Assembly (NCBI GenBank): GCA_036245525.1
Contig: BTPG01000004.1
Location: forward strand, 17,867,412-17,931,411
Length of the DNA: 64,000 bases
Reading direction: 5' to 3'
Source: Semisulcospira habei
Taxonomy: Eukaryota > Mollusca > Gastropoda > Semisulcospiridae
The translations under genes and the position numbers were made by a program. Shown piece by piece: positions 52,305-62,272 of the stretch. The notes below the pieces were generated by a model. That model saw only the letters and a program-made list of their open reading frames with translations. It had not been told where the DNA came from and searched no databases. Each line of letters begins with the position of its first letter. Positions within the stretch are counted from its first letter, which is position 1.

Positions 52305-52318
52305 ATCCAAACAAGTCA

Positions 52319-52537
52319 CTGAGATCAAACAAACATAATCTTGAAATGATTCAAACACACAAAAAGTCCCTGGCAGTTGGAGACACGAAACGAGGGTTTT
52401 TCAGTAAGGAAAAAGCTTATGCACCTGGACATTACAGGCTCAAGTTATCTGAAGATATTTGTGATGAACTGGTTGATGAATTAATTGACGACTTAGTTAC
52501 TGAAATGAGTAACGGTGTCTGGGGGAATAATCTGTAA
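52319..52537 (+). pseudogene. Separated C-terminal piece of DNA polymerase B
   Basis: After the LINE's second target duplication the PolB frame resumes: MIQTHKKSLAVGDTKRGFFS, then YAPGHYRLKLSEDICDELVD, ending at TAA 52535-52537. The HKK..L...D.KR......T/AYGHYR pattern is the usual C-terminus of Polinton polymerases. In the empty site it would be directly continuous with the codons at 50743. The last 45 bp overlap the convergent integrase gene. Confidence 0.88.
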
Positions 52538-53467
52538 TTCTTCTCTGACAAATGCCCTCTGGGGTGCAGGGTCGAACAGGTAATATATTGTTGCGTCTGC
52601 GCCGGGAATTATTTTTTTTATATTATGAACGGACGTTGACCAGATGGGGTCTGTTGCCCTGCGTCTGTCGTCGTTCTCAGCCTCCCCTGGCTGATATAAA
52701 TATCTCACCTGTTTAGTAAATAAACTTGTGTCAGGCGCAAGCGGTGCCTGGGTTGGCATTGTTTTTGGCTCTGTAATTGATTTCAATTTAATAGCATCAG
52801 CAGGCTTAGGATGTCCTTCATTGTTCATTGCTTTTATCACATGTGGTAATCTCTTAACCCACTCAGTGTTCCGGGTGTCATGCATGAGTTCCTTTGAATA
52901 CTGGTAACTGAAAAGTCTCTCTGATAATTGTTTGTTAAAGTTCTCAACAATTGCCTGTGATCTGTGCACACCTGGAATGCCTCGTCTGACCAGTACACCA
53001 TGCTTAGCAAATAACTGATTAACAGCACCTTTGAATTCTGATCCATCATCAACTTGTACAAGTCTGGGGTATCTTAAGGGGCCTCGACTATATATTTTTG
53101 ATAAAGCAGTAGCAACTGTACTGGCTGTTTTGTCAGATATGGGTTCAGCGTCTTTGTACCTTGAAGCAATGTCTACAACAGTTAATGCATACTTGTATCG
53201 TTTCTTTCTTATTGTATCATGTGGAAGAAACAGGAGGTCCATTTGGTGTGTGTCATTTGGTGTTGCGTTCTCAAAATGAGGCCTTGTTATCTTTCTTGGA
53301 GCAGGGAGATATATCTGCCAAATTGCCTGTCTCTGTAACCATTGCTTGACTTGATTGAGTGTTATATCTCCGCCCACAGCGGCATGTAATTTCTGAATAG
53401 CTGTTTGCCCTTTCCAATAGCCTGATGGAGAGTAATATATTTTCGATAGTTTATTTTCGGCTGCCAT
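52493..53467 (-). CDS. RVE-type integrase
   Basis: 324 residues from the ATG at 53467 (upstream in-phase start at 53503 is less likely). Retroviral-type integrase that inserts the linear Polinton. The N-terminal helical part has YYSPSGYWKGQTAIQKLHAA. The catalytic core has HQMDLLFLPHD (first Asp, about residue 77), LVQVDDGSEFKGAVNQLF (second Asp, about 133) and SQAIVENFNKQL (Glu, about 168), so D,D-35-E is intact. The C-terminal region carries WSTSVHNIKKIIPG and YYLFDPAPQRAFVREELQII, consistent with an SH3- or chromo-like DNA-binding fold. The N-terminus overlaps the 144-residue membrane gene by 17 bp; convergent with PolB. Confidence 0.93.
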   Translation of the reverse strand: MAAENKLSKIYYSPSGYWKGQTAIQKLHAAVGGDITLNQVKQWLQRQAIWQIYLPAPRKITRPHFENATPNDTHQMDLLFLPHDTIRKKRYKYALTVVDIASRYKDAEPISDKTASTVATALSKIYSRGPLRYPRLVQVDDGSEFKGAVNQLFAKHGVLVRRGIPGVHRSQAIVENFNKQLSERLFSYQYSKELMHDTRNTEWVKRLPHVIKAMNNEGHPKPADAIKLKSITEPKTMPTQAPLAPDTSLFTKQVRYLYQPGEAENDDRRRATDPIWSTSVHNIKKIIPGADATIYYLFDPAPQRAFVREELQIIPPDTVTHFSN

Positions 53468-53885
53468 TTTTTCTAGCAATAAAAACTCCTGTAAAATAAA
53501 CAAATGTCATTCCCACTAGAACAAAAATTATCTCTCCATTTCTTTGTTGTGTGCTTGGTTTGTAATAGTCACTTAGTTTCGGTTTCGGGATAGACATGTC
53601 TTCACCTGTGACAAGAAAATATTCCCTGATTGCTTCGTCTGTATTTGAAAACGTATGTTGTGCGTGGCCTTCAAGCCTGAGTTTTTCATTGATGAAATCA
53701 AGTTTCTCAATTCTATTCTTTTCATAATCTTGCTGGGCTTGAGCAAGTTTTTCAGATGCTTCATTATGACGTTTCAATTCTTCTGCACTCTCTTCTCTAC
53801 CCATTTTAGAAAAGAGATAATTAGAGCCACTGAATGCCAATGCGTTAACAACTGCCCCACCAATCATAATAGCTATCGTCGCCAT
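53451..53885 (-). CDS. Polinton two-helix membrane protein, 144 aa
   Basis: A conserved Polinton-associated family (recognised from memory), function unknown. An N-terminal hydrophobic helix (ATIAIMIGGAVVNALAFSGS) is followed by a charged coiled coil (KRHNEASEKLAQAQQDYEKN, RIEKLDFINEKLRLE), then DEAIREYFLVTGE and PKPKLSDYYKPS. The C-terminal helix is IIFVLVGMTFVYFTGVFIA with a basic tail. Probably membrane-associated in virions or infected cells. Overlaps the integrase start by 17 bp. No lesions. Confidence 0.8.
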   Translation of the reverse strand: MATIAIMIGGAVVNALAFSGSNYLFSKMGREESAEELKRHNEASEKLAQAQQDYEKNRIEKLDFINEKLRLEGHAQHTFSNTDEAIREYFLVTGEDMSIPKPKLSDYYKPSTQQRNGEIIFVLVGMTFVYFTGVFIARKNGSRK

Positions 53886-53896
53886 ATTTATTTTAT

Positions 53897-54127
53897 TTAC
53901 ATAGAAACATTTTCAGGAATAATTCCTTGCTTGACAAGAAAATCTTTTGTCGCAATCGACGCTGTTACAACTACAATTAGCTTAGCACTGTCTTCGAAAT
54001 CGAGTCTACTCAGGTCTGCTGATTTCATTTTGAGTAGACTTTTCCCCAGCATAGAATAAGCTACTGCTAATCCGCTGATTACGGCAGAGTGATACACAAG
54101 GTTCATTAAGTTCTTTGAGTCATTCAT
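53897..54127 (-). CDS. Polinton small membrane protein, 76 aa
   Basis: A conserved short family near the integrase in animal Polintons (from memory). Two hydrophobic segments, SAVISGLAVAYSMLGKSLL and KLIVVVTASIATKDFLV, separated by KMKSADLSRLDFEDS, ending QGIIPENVSM. The function is unknown. Spaced 11 bp from the 144-residue gene, co-directional. Confidence 0.75.
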   Translation of the reverse strand: MNDSKNLMNLVYHSAVISGLAVAYSMLGKSLLKMKSADLSRLDFEDSAKLIVVVTASIATKDFLVKQGIIPENVSM

Positions 54128-54163
54128 TTTCTAAGGCAAGAAAAATTAAAATAATATTTTTAT

Positions 54164-54625
54164 TTACTGCATATAAAATGGGTCAACGGCTTTGGGTGTT
54201 ACTGGTAATGTGGCGACTTCTGGTTTTGTTTTTGGAGTGTCTGATTTTTTGGTCACTGTACGAGTCTGTGGTTTGTATTTTTTGTATAATTGATAACCTA
54301 CGTAACCAAATCCGACAACAAATCCGGCAACTATATATTTTGTTGTTTCAGGGTCAGACTTAGTTGTTTGTCTCTCACTTTGATGAAGGTGTCCTGTCGG
54401 TGTCAGTCCTGACGGTAGTGACACTGGTCCTGAAGGTGTTGACGCCTGGTCAGTCACATAAGCCTTTTCTGTTTGTGCTTGAAGCTGTAATTTTTTTTGC
54501 CTGTTCCATTCGGCTAATCTTTTTCCTGCATCAACGCGGCCTGGACTTTTAGCCTTAGTCACAGTTTGAACCTGCGTCAAAACTGGACTGGGGTTCGGTT
54601 GTGGAGTCGTCTGGGTTTCGTCCAT
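54164..54625 (-). CDS. Polinton basic protein with membrane segment, 153 aa
   Basis: A basic motif KAKSPGRVDAGKRLAEWNRQ near residues 24-43, a pattern seen in a conserved Polinton family. It is followed by a Ser/Thr/Pro linker, a hydrophobic helix (YIVAGFVVGFGYVGYQLY, about 97-114) and a basic Thr-rich tail. The function is unknown; DNA-core or membrane tethering is possible. Its start overlaps the next gene's end by 71 bp. Confidence 0.72.
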   Translation of the reverse strand: MDETQTTPQPNPSPVLTQVQTVTKAKSPGRVDAGKRLAEWNRQKKLQLQAQTEKAYVTDQASTPSGPVSLPSGLTPTGHLHQSERQTTKSDPETTKYIVAGFVVGFGYVGYQLYKKYKPQTRTVTKKSDTPKTKPEVATLPVTPKAVDPFYMQ

Positions 54626-55083
54626 TTTCTTCTGCAGTAAAATTTATTTTCGAAAAATCAATATGACTCCCAGTAACAAGAAGGGTTACTACAGGTGCAA
54701 GGTAATTTCCAAACTTGTAAAACATGACACATGCTAATTTGCCAATTGAACTTGAAACAATAGGATTGCTTTCAAGGTCGTGTGATAGGCTGTCACTATC
54801 CACAGGTAGAAAGTGACTCACTGCTTTTGTGTATAGGCATACAAGAGATCGACTTAAATCACGTGTCATTAGTGAAGCGATGTGGTTTTCATATTTTGAA
54901 TGAAGCTTGATTAGCTCGTCAGCGGTGAGAGATTCAATATCCTCTGTCATGTATTGTTTTCCGAGATAAGTCTTTGATTTGCCTGACACAACTACAGAAA
55001 GAAGGCGCTGTTTTTTTCGAGTCTAAGTCTTTGTTTTCTACAGCATTAATATCATTTAGAAGAAGTAATTCGTCTTGATTCAT
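54555..55083 (-). pseudogene. Polinton conserved protein, frameshifted at an A7 run
   Basis: The main frame (54555-54989) reads KTYLGKQYMTEDIESLTADE, SKYENHIASLMTRDLSRSL and MFYKFGNYLAPVVTLLVTGS, a conserved Polinton family of unknown function with a hydrophobic C-terminal half. Its open reading frame has no good start. An ATG at 55083, in the usual A/T-rich context, opens a frame NQDELLLLNDINAVENKDL that reaches the A7 homopolymer at 55011-55017 and switches phase there. A 1-nt indel in that run, real or an assembly error, explains the break. Confidence 0.7.
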
Positions 55084-55124
55084 TTTATAATAAAAAATAT
55101 TAATTTTATGACTTTAATTAAAGA

Positions 55125-55413
55125 CAATAAACTACGCATTCCTGAATGTACACGCATACATCGTTGATATACTGTTTAGCTCGGGTGCTGATGTCAATGC
55201 TTATAGAGAAGGAACAATGTATTTTCCAAAAGAACCAAATTTATTTACGCCGCATTGACAAACTTGCGTTTATTTGAAATCACTGGGGTGAATTAAAGAT
55301 GGGGTGGCGGTCGCGTAGTAAATGGAGGGGACATTGTCAAAATGTCGCAATTTTTGTGACTAATGCGGCGTTAATGAATTTGGTGCTTTTGGAAAATACA
55401 TTGTTCCTTCTCT
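55125..55413 (-). repeat. Polinton right terminal inverted repeat (289 bp)
   Basis: Complement of 32203-32491 without a mismatch that I can see. The outer 209 bp is 55205-55413. It ends CTTCTCT, directly followed by the target duplication. Confidence 0.95.
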
Positions 55414-55418
55414 AGGAG
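55414..55418 (+). repeat. Polinton target-site duplication, right
   Basis: AGGAG, matching 32198-32202. Confidence 0.65.
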
Positions 55419-57001
55419 TGCTCTTCCATTACCCTACACTATGTGTACGTGCTGACAGCTGCATACCGGCGCACTGCAGCGGAAACGCTGAAAAGTGTTA
55501 GTAACTGAACATTCATCACAAAATGCGTTTTTGTCTCAAGAATATCATTATAAGTAACATGTGTAAATTTGTAGCTGATAAAAACTGCTTTCTTTTCATA
55601 CTAAACATGCCCATGCTGCTTACTACCAGCACACCTTCAAGAGCAGTTACATTTCATATTTGCAATACAATAAACATGCACTGACAAAATAAAGCATTAA
55701 CTTTGAAGCTCAATCTGTTGTGCATGTAGGATTTCTGTGGGATGAAAAGTTGATGCATCTAAGCAGCATTCTAGCCTCTACTGTTATCACTTACTAGAAT
55801 TCGGGGGCCATTCCTGCTAGAGCAACACTAGCGTCACAAAGCACTCCACTGCTGAGAAGCTGGTAAGCTGGTAATCCGTTAGGTACATCAAGATGATCAA
55901 CACAAACATGCTGATACCAGCATTTGTGCACTGTGTTTATGCCGTACACTTGGGTTTACACAATAAATCATAACCACTAACACAAGTAACAGGTCTTAAG
56001 CACACCACACTGGTTCCTTTACATTAACACCAACACAAATAACAGGTGTGAAGCACATCCCACTGGGCCTTTATATCAACACAAACACAAGTAATGGGTC
56101 CTGAGCATATCGCACTGGTGGTTCCTTTATATTAACAGTTTTTAAAATTTCCTTTTCAGGGATGAATACAATTTTTTTAATTGAATTGAATTACATCTCC
56201 TTTTTCCGGATGTTCGTTAATTATGTTTCACTTTTGTTTGTTCCTACGAAAAGGGGGGGACTACATACATTTCACACAGTTTGATTGGTTTTTCATCAAG
56301 TGTTCGTTTTGACCTTCCTTCACATACTCTATATAGAAAATTTAACCTTTTAAAGTGAAAGGATTCTGTGTGTGCAAATGTTTCTTGTGTATGTTTTATT
56401 CCCGCCATAACTGTACTGTCTTTCCCTTAGACTACACCATTTGAAGTAAAGGAACCAGGATAATATGAATGAGCAGACAACAGTTAGTACCTGATACCAT
56501 TAAACAGTTTCACAGAGAATATTGGAGGCTATAAGCAGAGCATAAAGCACAGGGATTACACTATACACAACAGTATTCCATAGAGAATGAATGTTCAGAC
56601 CTGCTCAGTACTGTGAGGCACACACAAACACGGTACCTGTCTTTATCCTCGGATTACACCCTTTAAAAAAACGTCCCCTGAATAATACCACCAACACAGG
56701 AACTAGCAGGCAATGGTGCACAAGTGTGCTAAACGGTTTTATGTAGAAAAGTTTTGAAGAGGAGATAGAGAACATTAAACACAGGCATAACACATGACAC
56801 ATCAGTAGTCCGTTACAGAGATTAGAGAAGGAATTGTAGCTGCCAGACAGTGACCTAGATAGCCTGCTCGCAGCGGGGAGTGTCTGACGCATACCACAGC
56901 AGCAGGTGGCGGACCAAACTAAAGAGTCAGAAATCGGCCGAACTGCACAGCCGTGATGAAACTAATCATTATCCTTTGACTGTAAGATAAAAGTTTACCA
57001 T
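55419..57001. other. RALGAPA1 intron 3, no gene
   Basis: A/T-rich intron DNA. An imperfect ~60-bp tandem repeat (AACACAAGTAACAGGTCTTA, AGCACACCACACTGG, then CCTTTACATTAACACC) lies at about 55975-56150 in three copies. No exon or coding signal is seen. Confidence 0.6.
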
Positions 57002-59319
57002 TAACTCTTTCACTGCCATAGTCAACTTTAGTTGACTTACCTGTAGACTGCCACAGGCTACTACAGTCGACACGGAGGGCTCATGTCATGGAGACTATAT
57101 TTCACGTGGTAGTGTTTCTACTAGCATAACTGACAGAAGTCAGTGACATGCAACATTCCCCCCCCCCCCTCCCCCCCCCCCTCCCCCCCCCCCCGAGCCC
57201 CACCACCCCCACCCCCACCCTAAAAAAAAAAAAATAAATAAAATAAAATAAATCTACAGTGGCACAACCCATTGTGTAGTGTTGAGTCAAGCCTACAAAA
57301 ATGGGTGTGAGTTTGAAAATGCACTTTCACTGCATAAGAGGTTTTTGGCCTTATTTTCAACAATGAAGATAGCGAAGGGTCTGAAAATGATTCAGACGAA
57401 GGCCTTGATGATTCTGCTTATGAAGACTGGATGCCAGAACCAGAAAATTCCAACAAGCGTCCTTCACGGCTGTTCAGTTCTTCTACAAACCGACACATTT
57501 AGTTAGGGAGTGCCGCGCTAGCATATCAAGTGGCGAGCTGACCTAGTTACACGCATTCCGATGGGCGTCTGGTACCGCCTGATAGTAGGCCTTCTTTACG
57601 CTTACTATTTTATGTGGGCAGAGTGCCAAATTTGTGCAGGCTTTAAACCTTGACTGTGCTTTCAAAATACTTTTGTTTGGATTTTCAATGAGTGATATGT
57701 GTTAGTGTAACATAGTGCTACAAGTAAGTGCTTTTCTTTTACTGGATAGATTTACCTGTGATTTTTTATAGAATGTTTTATAGACCAGCATGTGAGTGTA
57801 TTTCGCCGACATTTAGAATGGAGTCTGACACACAATATTCCTATTCAAACCACATGGAACGATTGAGTAGTTTGTGCAGGATTTGCCGTGCAGAGCGAGT
57901 AAAAGGCAAAGGAAAGACGGACTATAACACTTTAAACTGTGTGTTGATTATGTAGACGATCTTTCTGCTTTTCATGGTATTGACGTATGTACAGATGAAG
58001 AAGACACACATCTGAAGGGAATGTGTAGAGAGCCGCCGGTAACAAGTACATGCAGGACTCAGTCTCTCTGTGAAATAAATTGTCTTGACTGAGACTGATA
58101 CATTTTAGCCTGCACCGGCTGTTCTGTGTTTATCTAATTTACGCCTATCAAAATAGCTATTTGACCACCATTAAGAGTGTTTATTATTTTCACTGTGGGT
58201 GTCCCATCCGATTTGTAAGATTTAGTAAAGTGGCCGGATTGCTCTTCCGATTTCATAAGATTTAGTGGAATGCTAAAGACAACTTCACCTATACAAAGTG
58301 TGCAACTGACACTGCCGCTAACCCTGCATATGAACTGTGAATTATTTTGAACATTTTCACTGCCTCCGAAATCAACTACGTTAGGAGATTATGTTAACCC
58401 AAGAACCTTCCGTCTGTCTAACACTGGATTACCAATGACGCATCATCCCATTTCAGGACCCACTGAGATCGCAAGTTAAATCTATCTGACATTTTGAGTA
58501 GTGCATAGCGTAGTGGCTGTATACGATGATCGCTGGCCTGAACCATAATTTTCGCAAAAGTACTTTGCATGAGTTAGAACAGTTGAAAGACGTGTCATTT
58601 GCAACAGATTTGCGTTGTCTTCACGGTAAACTGCGCGCCGGTTGCCTGTCTTCTAGTCCGTTGCATGCATTGCTCATCTTCATTTTCCTAAGCATGTCTA
58701 GTGTCTACAGAAAGCTTATTTTCTTAGCTTTTAAGTGTATGTCTTAAATACAAGATACGTTCAGTACAGCTTAAACAACTCGCCGTAAATGACCGGTACC
58801 ATTAAAATGTATCCCGCGTGGCACACGGTCAGTGCTGAGCGTATACACAGAGAGCGTGCTCGCGTAAAACAGTGACAAAAATAGCGCGACTATAGTTGCA
58901 CAGCCGTAACAGATTGCGCTCAGCTCTGTGCTGCCAGCCAGCGGTATTAACAGAGGCGACACGCTGCGCGGCTCCTTATCTTACAGCGCCGGCACGCGCG
59001 CGCGCCTCGAAACTAAATGGGAGGCCTTGGAACAGCCGTGCTTTAAACTGATTCGAAAAAGTGTGTTTTGCTTTTGTCACGGACCTTTTCGTGTCACATG
59101 CGCTCCACGTGTATTGTAAACACTATAATTGTTGTATGTGTAATCAATCAGAACTTTGTCAAAAATTATCATCTACCCCCAATACACAAACAAAATGAAT
59201 TAAATATCTGGAACAGTTTCTGAGATACAGGCAATGAGACCCACTGTCCAGCAGTTCAGCAGTCCAGCAGTTCACAGCAACAGCAGTTTCTATATAAATT
59301 TGGCGGTGAAAGAGTTGAA
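57002..59319. mobile_element. Decayed TTAA-type (piggyBac-like) transposon, tentative
   Basis: The left end TTAACTCTTTCACTGCC and right end GGCGGTGAAAGAGTTGAAC form an inverted repeat of about 17 bp; the right TTAA appears mutated to TTGA. Inside, plus-strand codons near 57360-57500 give an acidic stretch EDSEGSENDSDEGLDDSAYE then DWMPEPEN, typical of piggyBac transposase N-termini. Near 57870 there is LCRICRAERVKGKGKTDYN with a CxxC. The central catalytic region is not recognisable. Poly-C/poly-A tracts lie at 57157-57240. Confidence 0.45.
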
Positions 59320-59349
59320 CAACTGTTACCATTGATCCTCAGAGACAAA

Positions 59350-59575
59350 CAGTAAACTCCTTCACTGCAAGTGCATGCAGATTGTGTTTTGGAAATCATT
59401 GTCAATTTGTCATCAAAGATCCCCAGCCATCAAAGGAACATGGATATAATGTGGTTTCAGCATGGGGCATAGATCTTCAGGAGTACAAACAACTGCAGGG
59501 GCTTATGAGGATCTACACATAATGCAACTGGGTGGTGTTCATTTTTTTCTCAATGATAATAAGGTTAGCTGTCTT
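59350..59575. repeat. Palindromic MITE, family P3
   Basis: Flanks CCTTCACTGCAAGTGCATGC and a later TTTTTTCTCAATGATAATAAGG surround the CAACTGCAGGGGCTTATGAG core, as in the copy at 13025-13235 but more decayed. Confidence 0.6.
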
Positions 59576-59669
59576 CAGGCTTCCCACATGTTTATCACAA
59601 CCCAAAACGTTTGACAAGAATGACCCAATTTTAAGGGAAGAATAAATATATTCCAAAGAGTTTGCCTCT

Positions 59670-59885
59670 TTATCCCATTCAGCCCTGATTCACTATAGCA
59701 GTAGATGGGTCGACCATGATAATTCAAGGGTAGTGCCAGATTAGCTTGGCGCCTGTCGGTGCCAAGCTAATCTGGCACTGCCCTTGAATTATCATGGTCG
59801 ATCCATCTCCTGCAACAGGTGCATAGTCATTAGATGATGCCTCCAAAATTTGGGAAATATGTGCGTCGGGCTGAATGAGTTATTG
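59670..59885. repeat. Palindromic MITE, family P1, GATTAG variant
   Basis: A hairpin from TCGACCATGATAATTCAAGG to its complement (59713-59806), with apex GATTAGCTTGGCGCC / GGTGCCAAGCTAATC. Arms are about 43 bp with one or two mismatches. Flanks are CATTCAGCCC and GGGCTGAATGAG. Confidence 0.85.
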
Positions 59886-60070
59886 AAAATCCCTCATATA
59901 CACTCGTCAAATGCATTACTTTAAATCAATCTCAAATACACATATCTCAAACACAGACACTTTGACCAACTAAACTTTGTCTCAAGGGTCGTGTCTGAAT
60001 AGCTTGGTACCAGTTTTCTTTCTTACAGCTTGTGCTGTAAAAAGAAAGAGAAATGGACAGGCATCTTCAC

Positions 60071-60169
60071 CTCAAACAGCCATGAAGCGAAGATATGTGT
60101 TGGGGGTATGAGCTCCGGGGGCGGGGGAGAAGACATGTTGTCCGGGGTGACACCCAGGTTTTCACTGAT
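60071..60169 (-). CDS. RALGAPA1: RALGAPA1 exon 3 (33 codons)
   Basis: Acceptor CATGTTGCAG and donor GTGAAG bound 99 bp encoding ISENLGVTPDNMSSPPPPEL, then IPPTHIFASWLFE. This aligns with human [20 protein letters not shown] and IPPLRILTPWLFK. Phase 0 at both ends. The following 28-kb intron contains the Polinton. Confidence 0.95.
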
Positions 60170-60459
60170 CTGCAACATGTCACACTTTACACAACTCGCT
60201 TGAAACACAAACACAGTAGGAAATGCTGCAATTTCATACTGTTAACCCTTTTCATTCTGATACGCTACTGCTTGAAATTAATTTGACTATGACAGTTCAA
60301 GGGTGGTACCAGACAGCTTGGCACCAAGGTATTCTGGCACCACCCTTAACTAAAATGGTTGATCTCCTAATCTGTAATGTAGCCGTCATAGAATAAGCAA
60401 TTTTTTGGAAAAAAAATCATCATCAGGATGTAATGTGGTTAATGCAGTGATATATATCC

Positions 60460-60930
60460 TAGTTTAACACCTTCACTGCTGGTGGACGCAAAGTTATGTC
60501 TACAAAATCACAGCACTTTCATCAAGGAATAGTCCCACTGATCCAGGGAGCACAGATATGAACATGGTCAGCAAGAAGCAAAGAATCTCATTCTCATGAG
60601 CCCTGCAGATGTGGGGGCTGAAGATGTTCTTTGCCTCTTGCAGTTGGGTGGTCTTCACTTTTTTCTGGCAGTGAAGGGCAACTCTTTATTGCTCACTATG
60701 TTTCCTAAAGCAAAACGCTGCATGTGCACATTTAACATTTACACTGCCAGAACACATCGAAAACCGAAGTCCCAAGCAAAGAGGCACAGATCTTCATAAG
60801 CCCCTGCTGGGGCTCATGAGGGTCTATACTTCTTGCTGTCGTCATTCATATTAGTATGCCTCACACAGACGGAGTTTTCTGGCAGGAAATCTGCAACGGA
60901 TTTTGAGACACCATTTCTAGGGGATGGTAC
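60460..60930. repeat. Two adjacent P3 palindromic MITEs
   Basis: Copies at about 60460-60680 and 60735-60930, each with TTCACTGC-type flanks and a central CTCATGAGCCC hairpin or its complement. Intronic; no coding signal. Confidence 0.6.
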
Positions 60931-61452
60931 TGAAGGGCTTAACCCATAGAGCCCTGAAAGATGATGACAGGATGTGGGTCGACCATGATATTTCAAGGTT
61001 GGCATCAGAATAGCTTGACGCCTCTAGGCGCCAAGCTATTCGGACACCAACCTTGAAATATCATGGTCGATCTGTCTCCAAAACTGGAGGATATTTACAA
61101 AAATTTGATAATTTCATCCTCCGTAAGGAGTTAACCCCTTCACTGCCAATGGATGCAAGTTGTGTCTTTGAATCACTGTCAATTCAATGTCAAAGATCCC
61201 AACAAACAAATCTACAGCCGTGGGAGTTCATGATGATCCATACCTCTTGAAATTGGGTGGTGTTCAATTTCTCTCAGTGAAGAAATTAAATCAACAGATT
61301 TATCAAAAGACAAAAATAACTGAACGATGAGAACAGGTGTGAAATGACACAACCATAAGAGTATCACTCTAAATGGCATAGACCAAAATAAACCAAATAT
61401 ACCAAAATGGCATAGACCCAAAAAATTGAAACTTGACTTGCTAAATGCTCAC

Positions 61453-61637
61453 CCTAAACAAGGTGTCAAGTAGATCACAGAGGTAGTCAAAGACAGTTGC
61501 ATGAATGTCAGGGTCATCAATTTTGTTGACGTCGCCAAGGCAACCCAGCATACGTTGCCATAGCACCACAGCCACGTCAGGCGTCCACCCAGGTACACTC
61601 CCTCCCGCCATAACACTTTTCATTTCATGCAGTGAAT
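61453..61637 (-). CDS. RALGAPA1: RALGAPA1 exon 2 (62 codons incl. split Asp)
   Basis: Acceptor TTGTATCCTCAG and donor GTGAGC bound 185 bp. It completes the split Asp from exon 1 and encodes SLHEMKSVMAGGSVPGWTPD, VAVVLWQRMLGCLGDVNKID and DPDIHATVFDYLCDLLDTLF. This aligns with human [40 protein letters not shown] and QVFDYLCELWQNL. This is the most conserved exon in the window and fixes the gene's identity. Confidence 0.96.
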
Positions 61638-61656
61638 CTGAGGATACAAGTTTGAA

Positions 61657-61879
61657 TTAACCCATATCATACTGAGGCTAAAAGCTTCAAATTTGTACAC
61701 TGCCATATGCAAGCTACACTATAGTACTTACAGATATGGATACAGACCAATGGCTTTAGTTCAAGGGTGGTGCCAGAATAGTTTGGCGCCTAGAGGCGCC
61801 AAGCTATTCTGGCACCACCCTTGAACTATTTTAGTCAAACTTATTTCACACACTGGCGTATTCTGAATGATAAGGGTTA
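61657..61879. repeat. Palindromic MITE, family P1, full copy
   Basis: Nearly identical to 12568-12791, including the TTAACCCATATCAT start. The apex arms GGCGCC flank TAGA, giving a perfect central palindrome. It begins only 19 bp upstream of exon 2's acceptor side. Confidence 0.85.
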
Positions 61880-62245
61880 CGCCCCTTGCACATGCAGCCA
61901 CTGGTACAGTTATTGACAGTCTCTGTCTTCCATTGACCATCAGGCTGTGAGTAGTTTTTTGTCACAATGATTTGTTCAGGACTCAACACGACAAAAACCA
62001 CTACAAACAGCCAACTGGTCAAAGCACAATTGACAACACACTTGTCCAGAATTGCATATTGAACTGTAATGGCCTTTGAGCTGTAAATACTCTATTGCCT
62101 GCATTTATGATTAGCTTGCTGTTTTATTTAATGAAGATTAAATAGTATTTTGTAATGTGCTATGTTGTGCACTTTGAAAACAAATTAACAAACTCTACAA
62201 GAAAGATCCCCAGGATTACTTTTTTCCTTCAAAAAGGCTAATATC

Positions 62246-62272
62246 CCCCCCCCCCCCCCCCCCCCCCCCCCC
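62246..62272 (+). repeat. Poly-C tract
   Basis: About 27 consecutive C in intron 1; it generates spurious open frames on the minus strand. Confidence 0.95.

Larger units (their letters stand above)
32203..55413. mobile_element. Polinton/Maverick transposon, 23.2 kb
   Basis: Bounded by 289-bp inverted repeats that I read as identical, beginning AG, with a 5-bp target duplication. It carries Polinton hallmark genes: major capsid, candidate minor capsid, A32-type ATPase, protein-primed PolB and RVE integrase. All are A/T-rich and packed between 40.1 and 55.1 kb with short or overlapping gaps. The left 7.6 kb (32.5-40.1 kb) holds no standard Polinton gene but has a degraded OTU-like gene and repeats. 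No adenain-type protease was found. Perfect terminal repeats indicate recent insertion, yet PolB is interrupted by a LINE. Confidence 0.95.

Noticed and set aside
57830..58050. Possible RAG1-like or other zinc-binding transposase fragment (LCRIC...TDYN, then a frame with DDLSAFHGIDV)
   Set aside because: Only a CxxC and a loosely familiar spacing are visible, with frame breaks; kept only as part of the tentative TTAA element.
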